IMG/VR virus record: IMGVR_UViG_3300009405_000008
Coordinates: 1-42,149 of that record
Length of the DNA: 42,149 bases
Reading direction: 5' to 3' (one strand)
From: a virus
The translations under genes and the position numbers were made by a program. The notes below the pieces were generated by a model, which saw only the letters and a program-made list of their open reading frames with translations, did not search any database and was not told the DNA's origin. Positions 33,113 through 40,542 of the stretch are shown piece by piece; within the stretch, counting starts at the first letter, position 1, and each line of letters opens with the position of its first letter.

Positions 33113-34017
33113 ACATCCTACTTACCAACTTCGCCATGACCGCACCAGGCGGCACCGAGCGATGGACGCAAACACTCGCAGCCGAATTCAAACAGCTCGG
33201 CCATACCGTCCATCTATGGACACCACATCCCGGCATCGAATCCGCAGCACTCGACGACATCTGCGTCCTCCACAAGCGTCCACCAACCACCCAGCGATTC
33301 GACATCTGCCTCATCAACCACAACAAATGCCTCCAATCCATCCACGGCAATCCCTCGCCAAAGATCTTCACCAGTCACGGACCACACAACACGCTTGAAC
33401 TTCCCATCGAAGGAGCCGACGCATATGTGGCCATATCTGAAGAAGTTCAACAAGTCGTCAATGCCCACGGATTTCGCGCAACCGTGATCCGTAATCCAAT
33501 CGCACCCGAATTCTTCGACGCACCTCCGCCATCTCCTTTCGTCAATTTTGTCCTGTACCTCACAAAAGGCAACTACCCGGACTTTGGCCTTACCCTCGGA
33601 CAAGTGTGCGACAACCGTGGCTTTTACCTCGACATAATCCACTCCGAGCGGTATCCATCCTGTGCAGTGGCGCACCGCATGGCAGCAGCGGACATCGTGG
33701 TCACCATTGGCCGTGGCGTACTCGAAGCCCTCGCCAGTGGACGCAACATAATCGTCGCAGACGAGCGCACACCGAATGGCCCACTCGCTGATGGGTTTCT
33801 CCTACCGGAACACATACGCCCGTGGCGTAAACGCAACTTCGCGGGGCGCACATCCCACATCGAGCCATCCGCTGTCGATCTTAACTCCTGGTTCGATATG
33901 TACGACCCCGCACATTACGAACCATTCCACAAATACGCCCTCGACAACCACCATGCCTCCTCCATCGCAAAGAGCTACCTAAAGCTCGCAGAAAGGACAA
34001 TCGCAAATGCCAGCTAA
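33109..34017 (+). CDS. GT-B (family 4-like) glycosyltransferase
   Basis: The 302-residue product starts MNILLTNFAMTAPGGTERWTQTLAAEFKQLGHTVHLWTP, the Rossmann strand, GG.E loop and first helix typical of GT-B glycosyltransferases. A linker IRNPIAPEFF leads to the C-terminal nucleotide-sugar half, with a conserved-looking acid (GVLEALASGRNIIVADERTPNG) at the E-x7-E-like position. It is shorter than usual family 4 enzymes (about 350-400). The start is GTG 33109, overlapping the previous stop. It is the second of three GT-like genes in this genome; the substrate is unknown. Confidence 0.8.
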   Translation: MNILLTNFAMTAPGGTERWTQTLAAEFKQLGHTVHLWTPHPGIESAALDDICVLHKRPPTTQRFDICLINHNKCLQSIHGNPSPKIFTSHGPHNTLELPIEGADAYVAISEEVQQVVNAHGFRATVIRNPIAPEFFDAPPPSPFVNFVLYLTKGNYPDFGLTLGQVCDNRGFYLDIIHSERYPSCAVAHRMAAADIVVTIGRGVLEALASGRNIIVADERTPNGPLADGFLLPEHIRPWRKRNFAGRTSHIEPSAVDLNSWFDMYDPAHYEPFHKYALDNHHASSIAKSYLKLAERTIANAS

Positions 34018-34255
34018 AGCAATTACCGCACAGAACGGTACCATAATCCCGTTGCACCAGATCCAGCGCGTATTCACCGACGCAGACGGAAACCTCCGCG
34101 CACAACTCATGGCCGGTGCAGAGATTATCATGGACCGCGAGTACGCCGCCGCCGCACACATCGTATGCGCGGAATTGCTCGTATCCTTCGCCCTATCCAC
34201 CGTAATCCCACCGGAGACTTCCGACGATGACGAATCCGACAGCGATTCCGAGTGA
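34007..34255 (+). CDS. Hypothetical 82-residue protein with acidic tail
   Basis: It overlaps the glycosyltransferase by 11 bases. The product has strand-helix character (GTIIPLHQIQRVFTDADGN, then YAAAAHIVCAELLVSFAL) and ends in an acidic run DDDESDSDSE. AAAGGA lies near the ATG. No family recognised. Confidence 0.6.
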   Translation: MPAKAITAQNGTIIPLHQIQRVFTDADGNLRAQLMAGAEIIMDREYAAAAHIVCAELLVSFALSTVIPPETSDDDESDSDSE

Positions 34256-34655
34256 ACTCACACCCGATACACCACGCTACGTATTCTACAAAAACCAGGC
34301 CCGCGAGGTCGAGTGTGTCCAACCCAGTGCGTTGCCGCCACACGCACATCTATACAAGCTCCGTCCGCTTGTCGGCAGCACAGAAGTCGACCTCGTAGAA
34401 CCGGACCTATGCGTACCACTCACCCAGGACGACGAACTCATCATCAAGGTCACAACCTCGTTGCAAGATATGACCGACGACGAACTACGAGCCGCCATGT
34501 CCGCCGCCGAAAAGATCAACGTCAAAGACGACCGAAAGATCACAACCGACGCGGCTACGCGCAAACGCAGCGAAAAGACCGCGCAAAAGAAAGTCAACGC
34601 ACTCGCGATGGCAGCCGCCCTCGGCATAGACGTTACCGAATTGGAGAACAAGTGA
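34227..34655 (+). CDS. Hypothetical 142-residue protein
   Basis: It overlaps the previous gene by 29 bases. The N-terminal half is beta-rich (RYVFYKNQAREVECVQPS...VDLVEPDLCVPL); the C-terminal half is a long charged helix (DDELRAAMSAAEKINVKDDRKIT...RSEKTAQKKVNALAMAAAL). No family recognised. TGATG overlap links it to the next gene. Confidence 0.6.
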   Translation: MTNPTAIPSELTPDTPRYVFYKNQAREVECVQPSALPPHAHLYKLRPLVGSTEVDLVEPDLCVPLTQDDELIIKVTTSLQDMTDDELRAAMSAAEKINVKDDRKITTDAATRKRSEKTAQKKVNALAMAAALGIDVTELENK

Positions 34656-34873
34656 TGGCCGAACGCATTACCATCGAAGTTGCTCCGTTCGCAAACGCAA
34701 CCGTCGACGACCTGCGACACGCAATCGCAGCAGCAGCCACAGCAGGCAACCAACTCGGACGACAAGGGAAAGAGGTCATCGCCATCGGCACCACGCAAGT
34801 CGGCTCCCGTCTCGACATAACCATCGAGTTCCAGACAATCTCACCGCTCGCCATACTCGGAGTAAATAACTAA
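34655..34873 (+). CDS. Hypothetical 72-residue protein
   Basis: Product MAERITIEVAPFANATVDDL..., with a helix AAAATAGNQLGRQG and strands EVIAIGTTQVGSRLDITIEF. GGAG is about ten bases upstream of ATG 34655. It ends with one-base overlap with the nuclease gene. No family recognised. Confidence 0.6.
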   Translation: MAERITIEVAPFANATVDDLRHAIAAAATAGNQLGRQGKEVIAIGTTQVGSRLDITIEFQTISPLAILGVNN

Positions 34874-35769
34874 TGCAATGCAAAATAGACCACGACGCCC
34901 ACGAACTCGTTCTCGACAACAGCTCGCTCGAACTACTACGATCCTGTCCACGAAAGTATCACGAGCGCATATGCCAAGGCCTCGTACGAAAACCAATCGT
35001 GCTCTACGGAGTAGAAGACGCACCGAATCCAGCCCTGCACTTCGGCTCCATCATGCACAACGCACTCGACACGCTCTACACAACCGGCTCGCTCGACCAA
35101 GCAATCGAAGTGTTTGCAGACAACTTCATCGAATCTCCCGACGAAAAGAAGCGTACCCTCGCACGGGGAGTCGAAGTCCTAAACGGATATGTCGACACAC
35201 ATGGCGAATTCCTACGTAACGGCTTCGACGCAGTTGTATGCGAAACCCCATTGCGAATGGAACTCGGCACCATTGTTGTCGCCAGCGCAACTTGGACTGT
35301 GATCTACCAAGGAAAGATCGACAAGATTTTCTACGAATCGGACTCCGAATGTTTTTGCCTCGACCACAAAACATCCACTTGGGCACCGGAGTTCCTGATC
35401 GACTCGTACTCAATTAGCCCGCAATTCTTTGGCTACATATACATGCTCCGACACGCACTCAATGTGCCCGTCTACAAGCTCGTAGTCGACCTGCTCGTCA
35501 TGTGGCCAAAGCGCAACGACTTCATTTGGAAAAACGTCTACCTCGACGACGATGCCGAACGCGAATGGCTCGCAAATATCCTCCAGACCGCGCACACCGT
35601 CCTCACCTACGACGCAGCTGGTGTCTGGCCAATGCACGCACCACACGCCTGCTCAACCTGGAACCGTATGTGCCAATACAGCGACATATGCAACGCCAAT
35701 GTATCCCAGGCACAACTGCTGCGTGACTCACTCTACAAACCCGCAGACTATGACCCGGAGAACTTTTGA
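34873..35769 (+). CDS. PD-(D/E)XK nuclease, Cas4/RecB-like with Fe-S cysteines
   Basis: The 298-residue product shows the motifs of the RecB/Cas4 nuclease family in order: H62 in FGSIMHNALD, D150 in GKIDKIF, D164-x-K166 in LDHKTS and Q184 in QFFGY. Four cysteines, C25 at the N-terminus and C260, C267 and C273 near the end, match the pattern that binds a 4Fe-4S cluster in AddB and Cas4. It probably acts as a DNA exonuclease or recombination nuclease, together with the Sak4-like ATPase and ssDNA-binding protein downstream. No cas1, cas2 or CRISPR is nearby, so a CRISPR link is not supported. The next gene overlaps as TGATG. Confidence 0.88.
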   Translation: MQCKIDHDAHELVLDNSSLELLRSCPRKYHERICQGLVRKPIVLYGVEDAPNPALHFGSIMHNALDTLYTTGSLDQAIEVFADNFIESPDEKKRTLARGVEVLNGYVDTHGEFLRNGFDAVVCETPLRMELGTIVVASATWTVIYQGKIDKIFYESDSECFCLDHKTSTWAPEFLIDSYSISPQFFGYIYMLRHALNVPVYKLVVDLLVMWPKRNDFIWKNVYLDDDAEREWLANILQTAHTVLTYDAAGVWPMHAPHACSTWNRMCQYSDICNANVSQAQLLRDSLYKPADYDPENF

Positions 35770-36083
35770 TGTCCGACGAGAACTGCACCTACCTCAATCG
35801 AGGAGATGGCTCAGCGAGATTCACCGACAGCATGGCCGATCTAACCGCAGAGATACGCTTCAACAACGTACACAACGACCTACAGCTCTGCGGCGCATAC
35901 ATGCGACTCATCCTCGCCTGGGCACGCAGCAGCGAACTCAGCTTCGAGCAAATGATAATCCTATTCGCTAACGAAGCGATGAACATGGGACCACCAGACC
36001 GTACGAGCCTCAACACAATGGACGAACTCCTCGAAGAAAGAGAGCCACCAAATGACGACGACCCCCTCGATCTTGATGTATGA
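35769..36083 (+). CDS. Hypothetical 104-residue protein in recombination cluster
   Basis: The product (MSDENCTYLNRGDGSARFTD...) has a helical core (LCGAYMRLILAWARSSELSFEQMIILFANEAMNM) and an acidic C-terminus. It sits between the Cas4-like nuclease and the exonuclease and overlaps the latter by 32 bases. No family recognised. Confidence 0.6.
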   Translation: MSDENCTYLNRGDGSARFTDSMADLTAEIRFNNVHNDLQLCGAYMRLILAWARSSELSFEQMIILFANEAMNMGPPDRTSLNTMDELLEEREPPNDDDPLDLDV

Positions 36084-36660
36084 CAGCGAAATCATCGACA
36101 TAGGACCACGTGAGATTTTACGCCGTCCAACCTCACTCACGGTCAGTGTTGTTTGCACATGGTCACCCACTGATGGCTTTCGCGATTGGTTCGAACCCGA
36201 CACCGCCGCACTCGTCCAGTACATGCTCACATTCGACTACCTAATCGGTTTCAACACCATCAAGTTCGACAACCCGGTGATCTACCCCGGTCTCAATGAA
36301 GCTTACTCCGGCAAGTTTGTCGACATGTTCGCCGACATCCACGAAGCAACTGGGCGCATGTACGGACTCAAAGCCGTCACACAAGCCAACTGTGGCAGCA
36401 CAACGGACGAGGAAGTCGACGGAGCAGCCGCACCCAAAATGTGGGCCTCCGGTAAACGCCTCGAAGTAATCCGTTATTGCCGCAACGACGTCGAGATGAC
36501 CACCGCGCTTCTGCGACGAATGCTCAACAACAACCCACTCACACTACGAGACAAATACAACAACGTCAAACGACGCAACGTACCACTCCACGCACGAACC
36601 TCAACCACAAGGGAGCCGCTCGACTATGAAAGCATTCGACAGTGCATCGCCTCCGCCTAA
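36052..36660 (+). CDS. DnaQ/RNase H-like 3'-5' exonuclease
   Basis: The 202-residue product has the exonuclease motifs: Exo I with D11 and E13 (LMYDSEI), Exo II N68 and D73 (LIGFNTIKFDNPVI), and Exo III with Y142xxxD146 (RYCRNDVEM). It is a stand-alone domain, separate from the exonuclease within the family A polymerase, so this phage has two DEDD nucleases. It resembles phage YprB-like or RNase H-like exonuclease proteins. Its location with the ATPase and Cas4-like nuclease suggests DNA degradation or recombination. It overlaps both neighbours. Confidence 0.8.
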   Translation: MTTTPSILMYDSEIIDIGPREILRRPTSLTVSVVCTWSPTDGFRDWFEPDTAALVQYMLTFDYLIGFNTIKFDNPVIYPGLNEAYSGKFVDMFADIHEATGRMYGLKAVTQANCGSTTDEEVDGAAAPKMWASGKRLEVIRYCRNDVEMTTALLRRMLNNNPLTLRDKYNNVKRRNVPLHARTSTTREPLDYESIRQCIASA

Positions 36661-37369
36661 CACAGCCCGTACCATCATCAACTACGGACGACCAGGCACA
36701 GGCAAAACCCACAGTGTGGCAACACTACCTCCATGCGCCCGACCAATCGTAATGTTGGACATAGACAAAAAGTCCGACACGTTGCACAACCTACTACCGG
36801 ATGGCGACTTGCTCATCTATCGTTTCGACGAGTTCGTAACCGAAGGCACAAGGAACCCACGTACCCGGAGTGTGCTCTACGAACAGGTAAAGGACTGTAT
36901 CCTCGGCCTCAAAGGTGCACACCCAGATGTACGTACAGTGGTGCTCGACAGTGCAACCACCCTCACCAGTGGCGTAATGCTCGCAGCGAGGGACCATTTC
37001 GGTCGGCCAGATATGTCCAAGAGCGAATGGGACGACTACAACATAACCCTCAACCTGGTTACGAAGGTAGTAGTCGTGCTCAAGGCTATCGGCTGTAACG
37101 TCATCATTAACGCCCATGAGGACACAACGGTCGATCTCGAAGGGACAAAGTCCGGTGCACCCGCGTTTTACGGCAAACTCGCCACAATTGTACCAGGCCA
37201 TATGCAAGAACTGGTGCACTCCCGCATACAAAACTCTCGCAACGGTAACACCTACGTGTGGGAAACCAAAGCTGGTCCGTTCTTTGACGCGAGAACCACG
37301 TTGGATTTGCCCGCAAGCGTGCCACAAGACTACAGCGTATTCTTTCCACAGGAGACCACCGATGGATGA
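36626..37369 (+). CDS. AAA_24/Sak4-like RecA-fold ATPase
   Basis: The 247-residue product has a perfect Walker A (GRPGTGKT, residues 21-28), a second strand IVMLDIDKKS and Walker B TVVLDS (104-109), followed by VVVVLKAIGCNVIINAHED. This is the layout of the AAA_24 family that includes the Sak4-type phage ssDNA annealing ATPases. The same operon has an ssDNA-binding protein of DUF669 type, the usual Sak4 partner. It probably acts in single-strand annealing or recombination-dependent replication. ATG 36626 overlaps the exonuclease end by 35 bases. Confidence 0.85.
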   Translation: MKAFDSASPPPNTARTIINYGRPGTGKTHSVATLPPCARPIVMLDIDKKSDTLHNLLPDGDLLIYRFDEFVTEGTRNPRTRSVLYEQVKDCILGLKGAHPDVRTVVLDSATTLTSGVMLAARDHFGRPDMSKSEWDDYNITLNLVTKVVVVLKAIGCNVIINAHEDTTVDLEGTKSGAPAFYGKLATIVPGHMQELVHSRIQNSRNGNTYVWETKAGPFFDARTTLDLPASVPQDYSVFFPQETTDG

Positions 37370-37742
37370 ATCCAATGCAGATGTCGTCATCAATATGTCC
37401 TCCGACGATGCAGCCGCAATGCGTGAGCGACTCGAACGTCACCCGGCATTTGCCCTGCACGAACTTACTGAATCCCTCGTCAATGAAATTTTCGTAGGGT
37501 TCGCAATGGGCATGTACTTGGAGCACAAAGACCACAACGCAACGCTCCGGCAGCAGTTGCTGCGTGTCTACAAGTACCTAATCTTCACCGATCCGGCCCG
37601 TATAGTCGGCAAAAACGAACCCAAACAATCCGAGATAGGAGGCTACCAAAAACGTGACTGGAAAACCATCGAAGCAAGCCAAAAGCGTGCAGCCGAAGAG
37701 CGAGAACGCGCCGAAAGTTCCATCCACTTACCGACGGACTGA
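37362..37742 (+). CDS. Hypothetical 126-residue protein in recombination cluster
   Basis: The product has an acidic N-terminus (MDESNADVVINMSSDDAAAM) and helical middle (LHELTESLVNEIFVGFAMGMYLEHKDHNATLRQQLLRVYKYLIF), ending charged. ATG 37362 follows GGAG at good spacing and overlaps the ATPase stop. It overlaps the next gene by 89 bases. No family recognised. Confidence 0.6.
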   Translation: MDESNADVVINMSSDDAAAMRERLERHPAFALHELTESLVNEIFVGFAMGMYLEHKDHNATLRQQLLRVYKYLIFTDPARIVGKNEPKQSEIGGYQKRDWKTIEASQKRAAEERERAESSIHLPTD

Positions 37743-38007
37743 CGCAAACCCGTTCGTTCACGTCGACTCGCTCGACAACAAACAGGTTTTCGCAAATCCT
37801 GCTCGCTTCGACTACATCGAAGTCGACGAAACCGACCGAATAGTATTTTTCATCAAACAGTATTCCGCAGGGATATACTCACATATGTCCTTGTCCTTTT
37901 CCACTCAGCCCGAAGCATTTAAGGACATGCTCGGTTACCTGGGCTACGCGCCCACACGTATCGAACAACTCACGAAGCCAACAACCACACCTACGAGAGG
38001 AAACTAA
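37654..38007 (+). CDS. Hypothetical 117-residue protein with GTG start
   Basis: The product has a disordered Lys/Pro-rich N-terminus, then a compact mixed region (FDYIEVDETDRIVFFIKQYSAGIYSHMSLSF...FKDMLGYLGYAPTRI). GGAGG lies eleven bases before GTG 37654, slightly long. The 89-base overlap with the preceding gene is unusual, but the later part is non-overlapping and coding-like. No family recognised. Confidence 0.55.
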   Translation: MTGKPSKQAKSVQPKSENAPKVPSTYRRTDANPFVHVDSLDNKQVFANPARFDYIEVDETDRIVFFIKQYSAGIYSHMSLSFSTQPEAFKDMLGYLGYAPTRIEQLTKPTTTPTRGN

Positions 38008-38011
38008 TCTC

Positions 38012-38473
38012 ATGACCAACGAAGCCTACCCCACGCAGATCGATTTCGGCACCTTCGAAGAGGAACTGGAAGATCTCGACCGCACCATACCTGCTGGCAC
38101 TTACGACATGGAATTCGCCAAGTATTCCTACCGTGACTCCAAGGCGGGCAACCCCCGCGTTATCTTGACTTTCCAGATCATCGGCGAAGAGGACCCGAAG
38201 GTCAACGGCGCACGGATTTTCCACAACATCGGCTTCTCCCGCGACGACGTGTTCTTCATGCGGGCAATCCTCGCTCTCGCCAAAGACGATGCGCCCAAGT
38301 TGCACCTCGACCTGGACGACATCCGCAACGGGCGTAGCGGTAACTACGAAGGAGGCCAGATGGGACTCAGCGACATGTACAAGCGTGTCGTAACCGGAGT
38401 TGTTGTCGTACGTACCGTGGATGGCATCGACCGCAACAATATCCAAGAATTCGAAGACCTCAAGCGTAGCTAA
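38012..38473 (+). CDS. DUF669-like ssDNA-binding protein
   Basis: The 153-residue product resembles DUF669-type phage ssDNA-binding proteins: PAGTYDMEFAKYSYRDSKAGNPRVILTFQIIG forms OB-fold-like strands, followed by ARIFHNIGFSRDDVFFMRAILALA. The GGQMGLSDMYKRVVTGVVVVRTVDG segment supplies the last strands. The protein would coat single strands and work with the Sak4-like ATPase. Codon use is clearly more GC-rich than the neighbouring early genes, fitting high expression. A 209-base non-coding segment with strong complementary arms follows. Confidence 0.8.
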   Translation: MTNEAYPTQIDFGTFEEELEDLDRTIPAGTYDMEFAKYSYRDSKAGNPRVILTFQIIGEEDPKVNGARIFHNIGFSRDDVFFMRAILALAKDDAPKLHLDLDDIRNGRSGNYEGGQMGLSDMYKRVVTGVVVVRTVDGIDRNNIQEFEDLKRS

Positions 38474-38480
38474 GTCACTT

Positions 38481-38668
38481 GGTGCAGCGTAGGTGGGCCG
38501 TGATTCAACGCTCAGGGAGATTGATAGCCGCCTACGTTGTACCTTCATCGGAGGCACAGGTGTTTCAAGGACTGCACCCATGTCTCCCGTAGCGAGGTAA
38601 CGTGTGCCGTCAAGCGATGCTTCACAAATAGTGGAGGGGGACATCGTGGGCCGCGTTACCTCGTTGCA
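38481..38668 (+). ncRNA. Candidate structured RNA element between two early genes
   Basis: The segment has no plausible gene on either strand. GGTGCAGCGTAGG (38481-38493) can pair with CCTACGTTGTACC (38531-38543) over 13 pairs, two of them G-U. GTAGCGAGGTAACGTG (38589-38604) can pair with 38652-38667 over 16 pairs, three of them G-U. Between and inside are smaller stems such as AAGC-GAT-GCTT (38612-38622). No U-tract follows, so it is not a simple terminator. It ends just before the start-codon hairpin at 38673. Confidence 0.55.
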
Positions 38669-38672
38669 CCAA

Positions 38673-38689
38673 TGTTCAGAAAGTGAACA
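38673..38689 (+). promoter_or_regulatory. Start-codon hairpin, copy D
   Basis: TGTTCA-GAAAG-TGAACA lies five bases before ATG 38695 and includes a possible GTG start at 38683. GAAAGTGA in the loop and 3' arm is the only SD-like sequence for the gene, as in copy A. Confidence 0.7.
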
Positions 38690-38694
38690 GCCAA

Positions 38695-38961
38695 ATGCCA
38701 CGTGAACCGCTACCCGACGTACCTTGTCCTCACTGTTCGGCCATCATGGGCCGATACTTTGAAGGCTCCCGACTGTTTTGTACCCCCTGCCACGTTGTCT
38801 ACACCCCAGTAGAAATCACTATCGAAACATACAAACTTCTCAGTGAAAAGAGTATTCGTACGAGATGGTACCACCACACAAAACGCCCGGAGATGTGGGA
38901 TGAAAGTAAACGCGAACGATATCAAAATCCTTCCAAACCGCCAACGCACGGAATACAATGA
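38695..38961 (+). CDS. Small zinc-ribbon protein
   Basis: The 88-residue product has paired CxxC motifs (PCPHCSAIMGRYF and LFCTPCHVVY), a zinc ribbon, and a basic C-terminus (RTRWYHHTKRPEMWDESKRERYQ). GTG 38683 would add four residues and lie within the hairpin. Zinc ribbons of this kind bind nucleic acid or act as small regulatory adaptors; the specific role is unknown. The last 62 bases overlap the start of the methyltransferase gene. Confidence 0.65.
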   Translation: MPREPLPDVPCPHCSAIMGRYFEGSRLFCTPCHVVYTPVEITIETYKLLSEKSIRTRWYHHTKRPEMWDESKRERYQNPSKPPTHGIQ

Positions 38962-40300
38962 CTTCGACACAACGATTGGCCGCGCGTCCGATCTCGACGC
39001 CCTCAAAGCTATGGCTGACCACGACACTCGCATCCCCGCTTTGGTATCCCTTATGGACTCCATTGTTGAACATGGACTTATCGAAGACATCGTTGTGGAC
39101 ACCAAACTCGTACTCATTGCCGGGGAACGACGCACTCGCGCATGCCAACTCCTTGGCCGCATGGTTAATGCTAAATACCTAACCATTGAAGCAAAACAAA
39201 AGGAACCCCGAGATGACTTCGACCGATGGGGAATCGAACTTCACGAAAATATCGAACGAGATGCTCTTACAAAACCAGAGAGAGCGGTTGCGGTGGCGGA
39301 ATATCATCGCCTCCGCCAGTTGCGTACAGCCAAAACCACCACTGCTGACGAAAAACCCGCACGGCATGGCGTACGCGACACAGCCAAAGAGCTGGGTATG
39401 TCCGTTGGTAATGTTAGCGAAATGCAAAAGATCGCTAAGATTCTGGCACTTGCGCCACATCTCCGTTCTGAGACCAGCTATAAATCTATTGCAGATCGAT
39501 TCCGCAGGGAGGTAATAAATGCGATCCGAGCAGAGCAAGCACGACGCTCGTCTACAAGAGCTGCGACAAGTCTTCAACTCTGCGATACACTTTTTATTAA
39601 CGCAGATGGACCTGAGTACCTTCGAGGACTTGAACCAGACACAGTCGATTTCGTCTTTGCTGATGGGCCGTATGGCATCTCCGTCGACGCTACCGGAGGC
39701 TTTCGAACTCAAGGAGATACCAAACAATGGGACGATTCTCTTGAAGCTGCAACCGAGTTCTATCATCGGCTTGTGGGAAGTATCTCTCATGCATTACGTC
39801 CCGGTCGACACGCCCTCATCATGTGCGGGTGGGAACTCTGTCGATACATCAAACGACTCTGCGAACCCACCGACCTTACCTTCGACACCACTCTCCTCTA
39901 CTGGGACAAAGTAACAGCCGTCGCCTCCAAAGTACCCGCTTACAAAGGAGATGCCCAAATTGAAGAGATCATCCACCTCTACAAAGGCTCGCCGACATTT
40001 CCAGCGTCCATCGGCAGGAATCTTCTGCGCTTTACTCGATTGCAAAAACAGGCGTACCCGACGCAAAAACCACCAGCGTTGCTTGAACATTTGGTGCGAA
40101 AATTCACACATCCAGGTGAACTCATTGTCGATCCCTGCTGCGGCAGCGGTGGACTCGTTACAACCGCACTACACGCGAAACGGAGGGCAATAGGATGCGA
40201 CACAAATGCGAAAGCAATCGAACTGGCAAAACAGCTGTACCTGGACGCCGAGCAGCAAGGATCCGATCTGTCCGATTCGACGAACGAGCCCAAAAAGTAA
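38900..40300 (+). CDS. ParB-like/DNA methyltransferase fusion
   Basis: The 466-residue product joins a ParB-like nuclease domain (IVEHGLIEDIVVD, then IAGERRTRAC with GERR at 75-78) and an HTH-like middle (RDTAKELGMSVGNVSEMQKIAK) to an amino-methyltransferase. The order of motifs, catalytic first and SAM-binding later, is that of beta-class enzymes: motif IV DGPYGIS at 255-261, YPTQKP before motif I, and DPCCGSGG at 411-418. The catalytic DPPY reads DGPY here, which is unusual, and the HPTQKP motif reads YPTQKP. It may modify phage DNA to escape restriction or compete with host methylation. Start ATG 38900 follows CGGAG; the frame is open to 38843. Confidence 0.85.
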   Translation: MKVNANDIKILPNRQRTEYNDFDTTIGRASDLDALKAMADHDTRIPALVSLMDSIVEHGLIEDIVVDTKLVLIAGERRTRACQLLGRMVNAKYLTIEAKQKEPRDDFDRWGIELHENIERDALTKPERAVAVAEYHRLRQLRTAKTTTADEKPARHGVRDTAKELGMSVGNVSEMQKIAKILALAPHLRSETSYKSIADRFRREVINAIRAEQARRSSTRAATSLQLCDTLFINADGPEYLRGLEPDTVDFVFADGPYGISVDATGGFRTQGDTKQWDDSLEAATEFYHRLVGSISHALRPGRHALIMCGWELCRYIKRLCEPTDLTFDTTLLYWDKVTAVASKVPAYKGDAQIEEIIHLYKGSPTFPASIGRNLLRFTRLQKQAYPTQKPPALLEHLVRKFTHPGELIVDPCCGSGGLVTTALHAKRRAIGCDTNAKAIELAKQLYLDAEQQGSDLSDSTNEPKK

Positions 40301-40542
40301 CCATCTACACGGGGCGCGGACGGATACAGGTGTTCGGTTGTGTGGGGGACGAGGGCAAAGACATTAAGATCGAATTACGTCGACACAAAACATCATTCGT
40401 TGATGCGCTTGGTGAGTTTGGTTTGCCGTCGAACATCTACAATGTATATCTAAAGTATCGTACAAAATTCGAAGCGATGCGTAACGCAGGTGCAAGTATC
40501 GAAATCCACGATCCAGACCCCACAGCGGAGGCACAGTCATGA
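40195..40542 (+). CDS. Hypothetical 115-residue protein overlapping the methyltransferase
   Basis: ATG 40195 follows GGAGGG with eight-base spacing, inside the methyltransferase gene, giving a 106-base two-frame overlap. The N-terminus is basic (MRHKCESNRTGKTAVPGRRAARIRSVRF), followed by strands (KVTIYTGRGRIQVFGCVG) and a helix. No family recognised. ATGA overlap with the peptidase gene follows. Confidence 0.6.
   Translation: MRHKCESNRTGKTAVPGRRAARIRSVRFDERAQKVTIYTGRGRIQVFGCVGDEGKDIKIELRRHKTSFVDALGEFGLPSNIYNVYLKYRTKFEAMRNAGASIEIHDPDPTAEAQS

Noticed and set aside
37991-38701. 236-codon - strand frame covering the DUF669 gene and the following gap
   Set aside because: Opposite the recognisable ssDNA-binding gene and against operon direction; no ribosome site. 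Its openness comes from codon bias.
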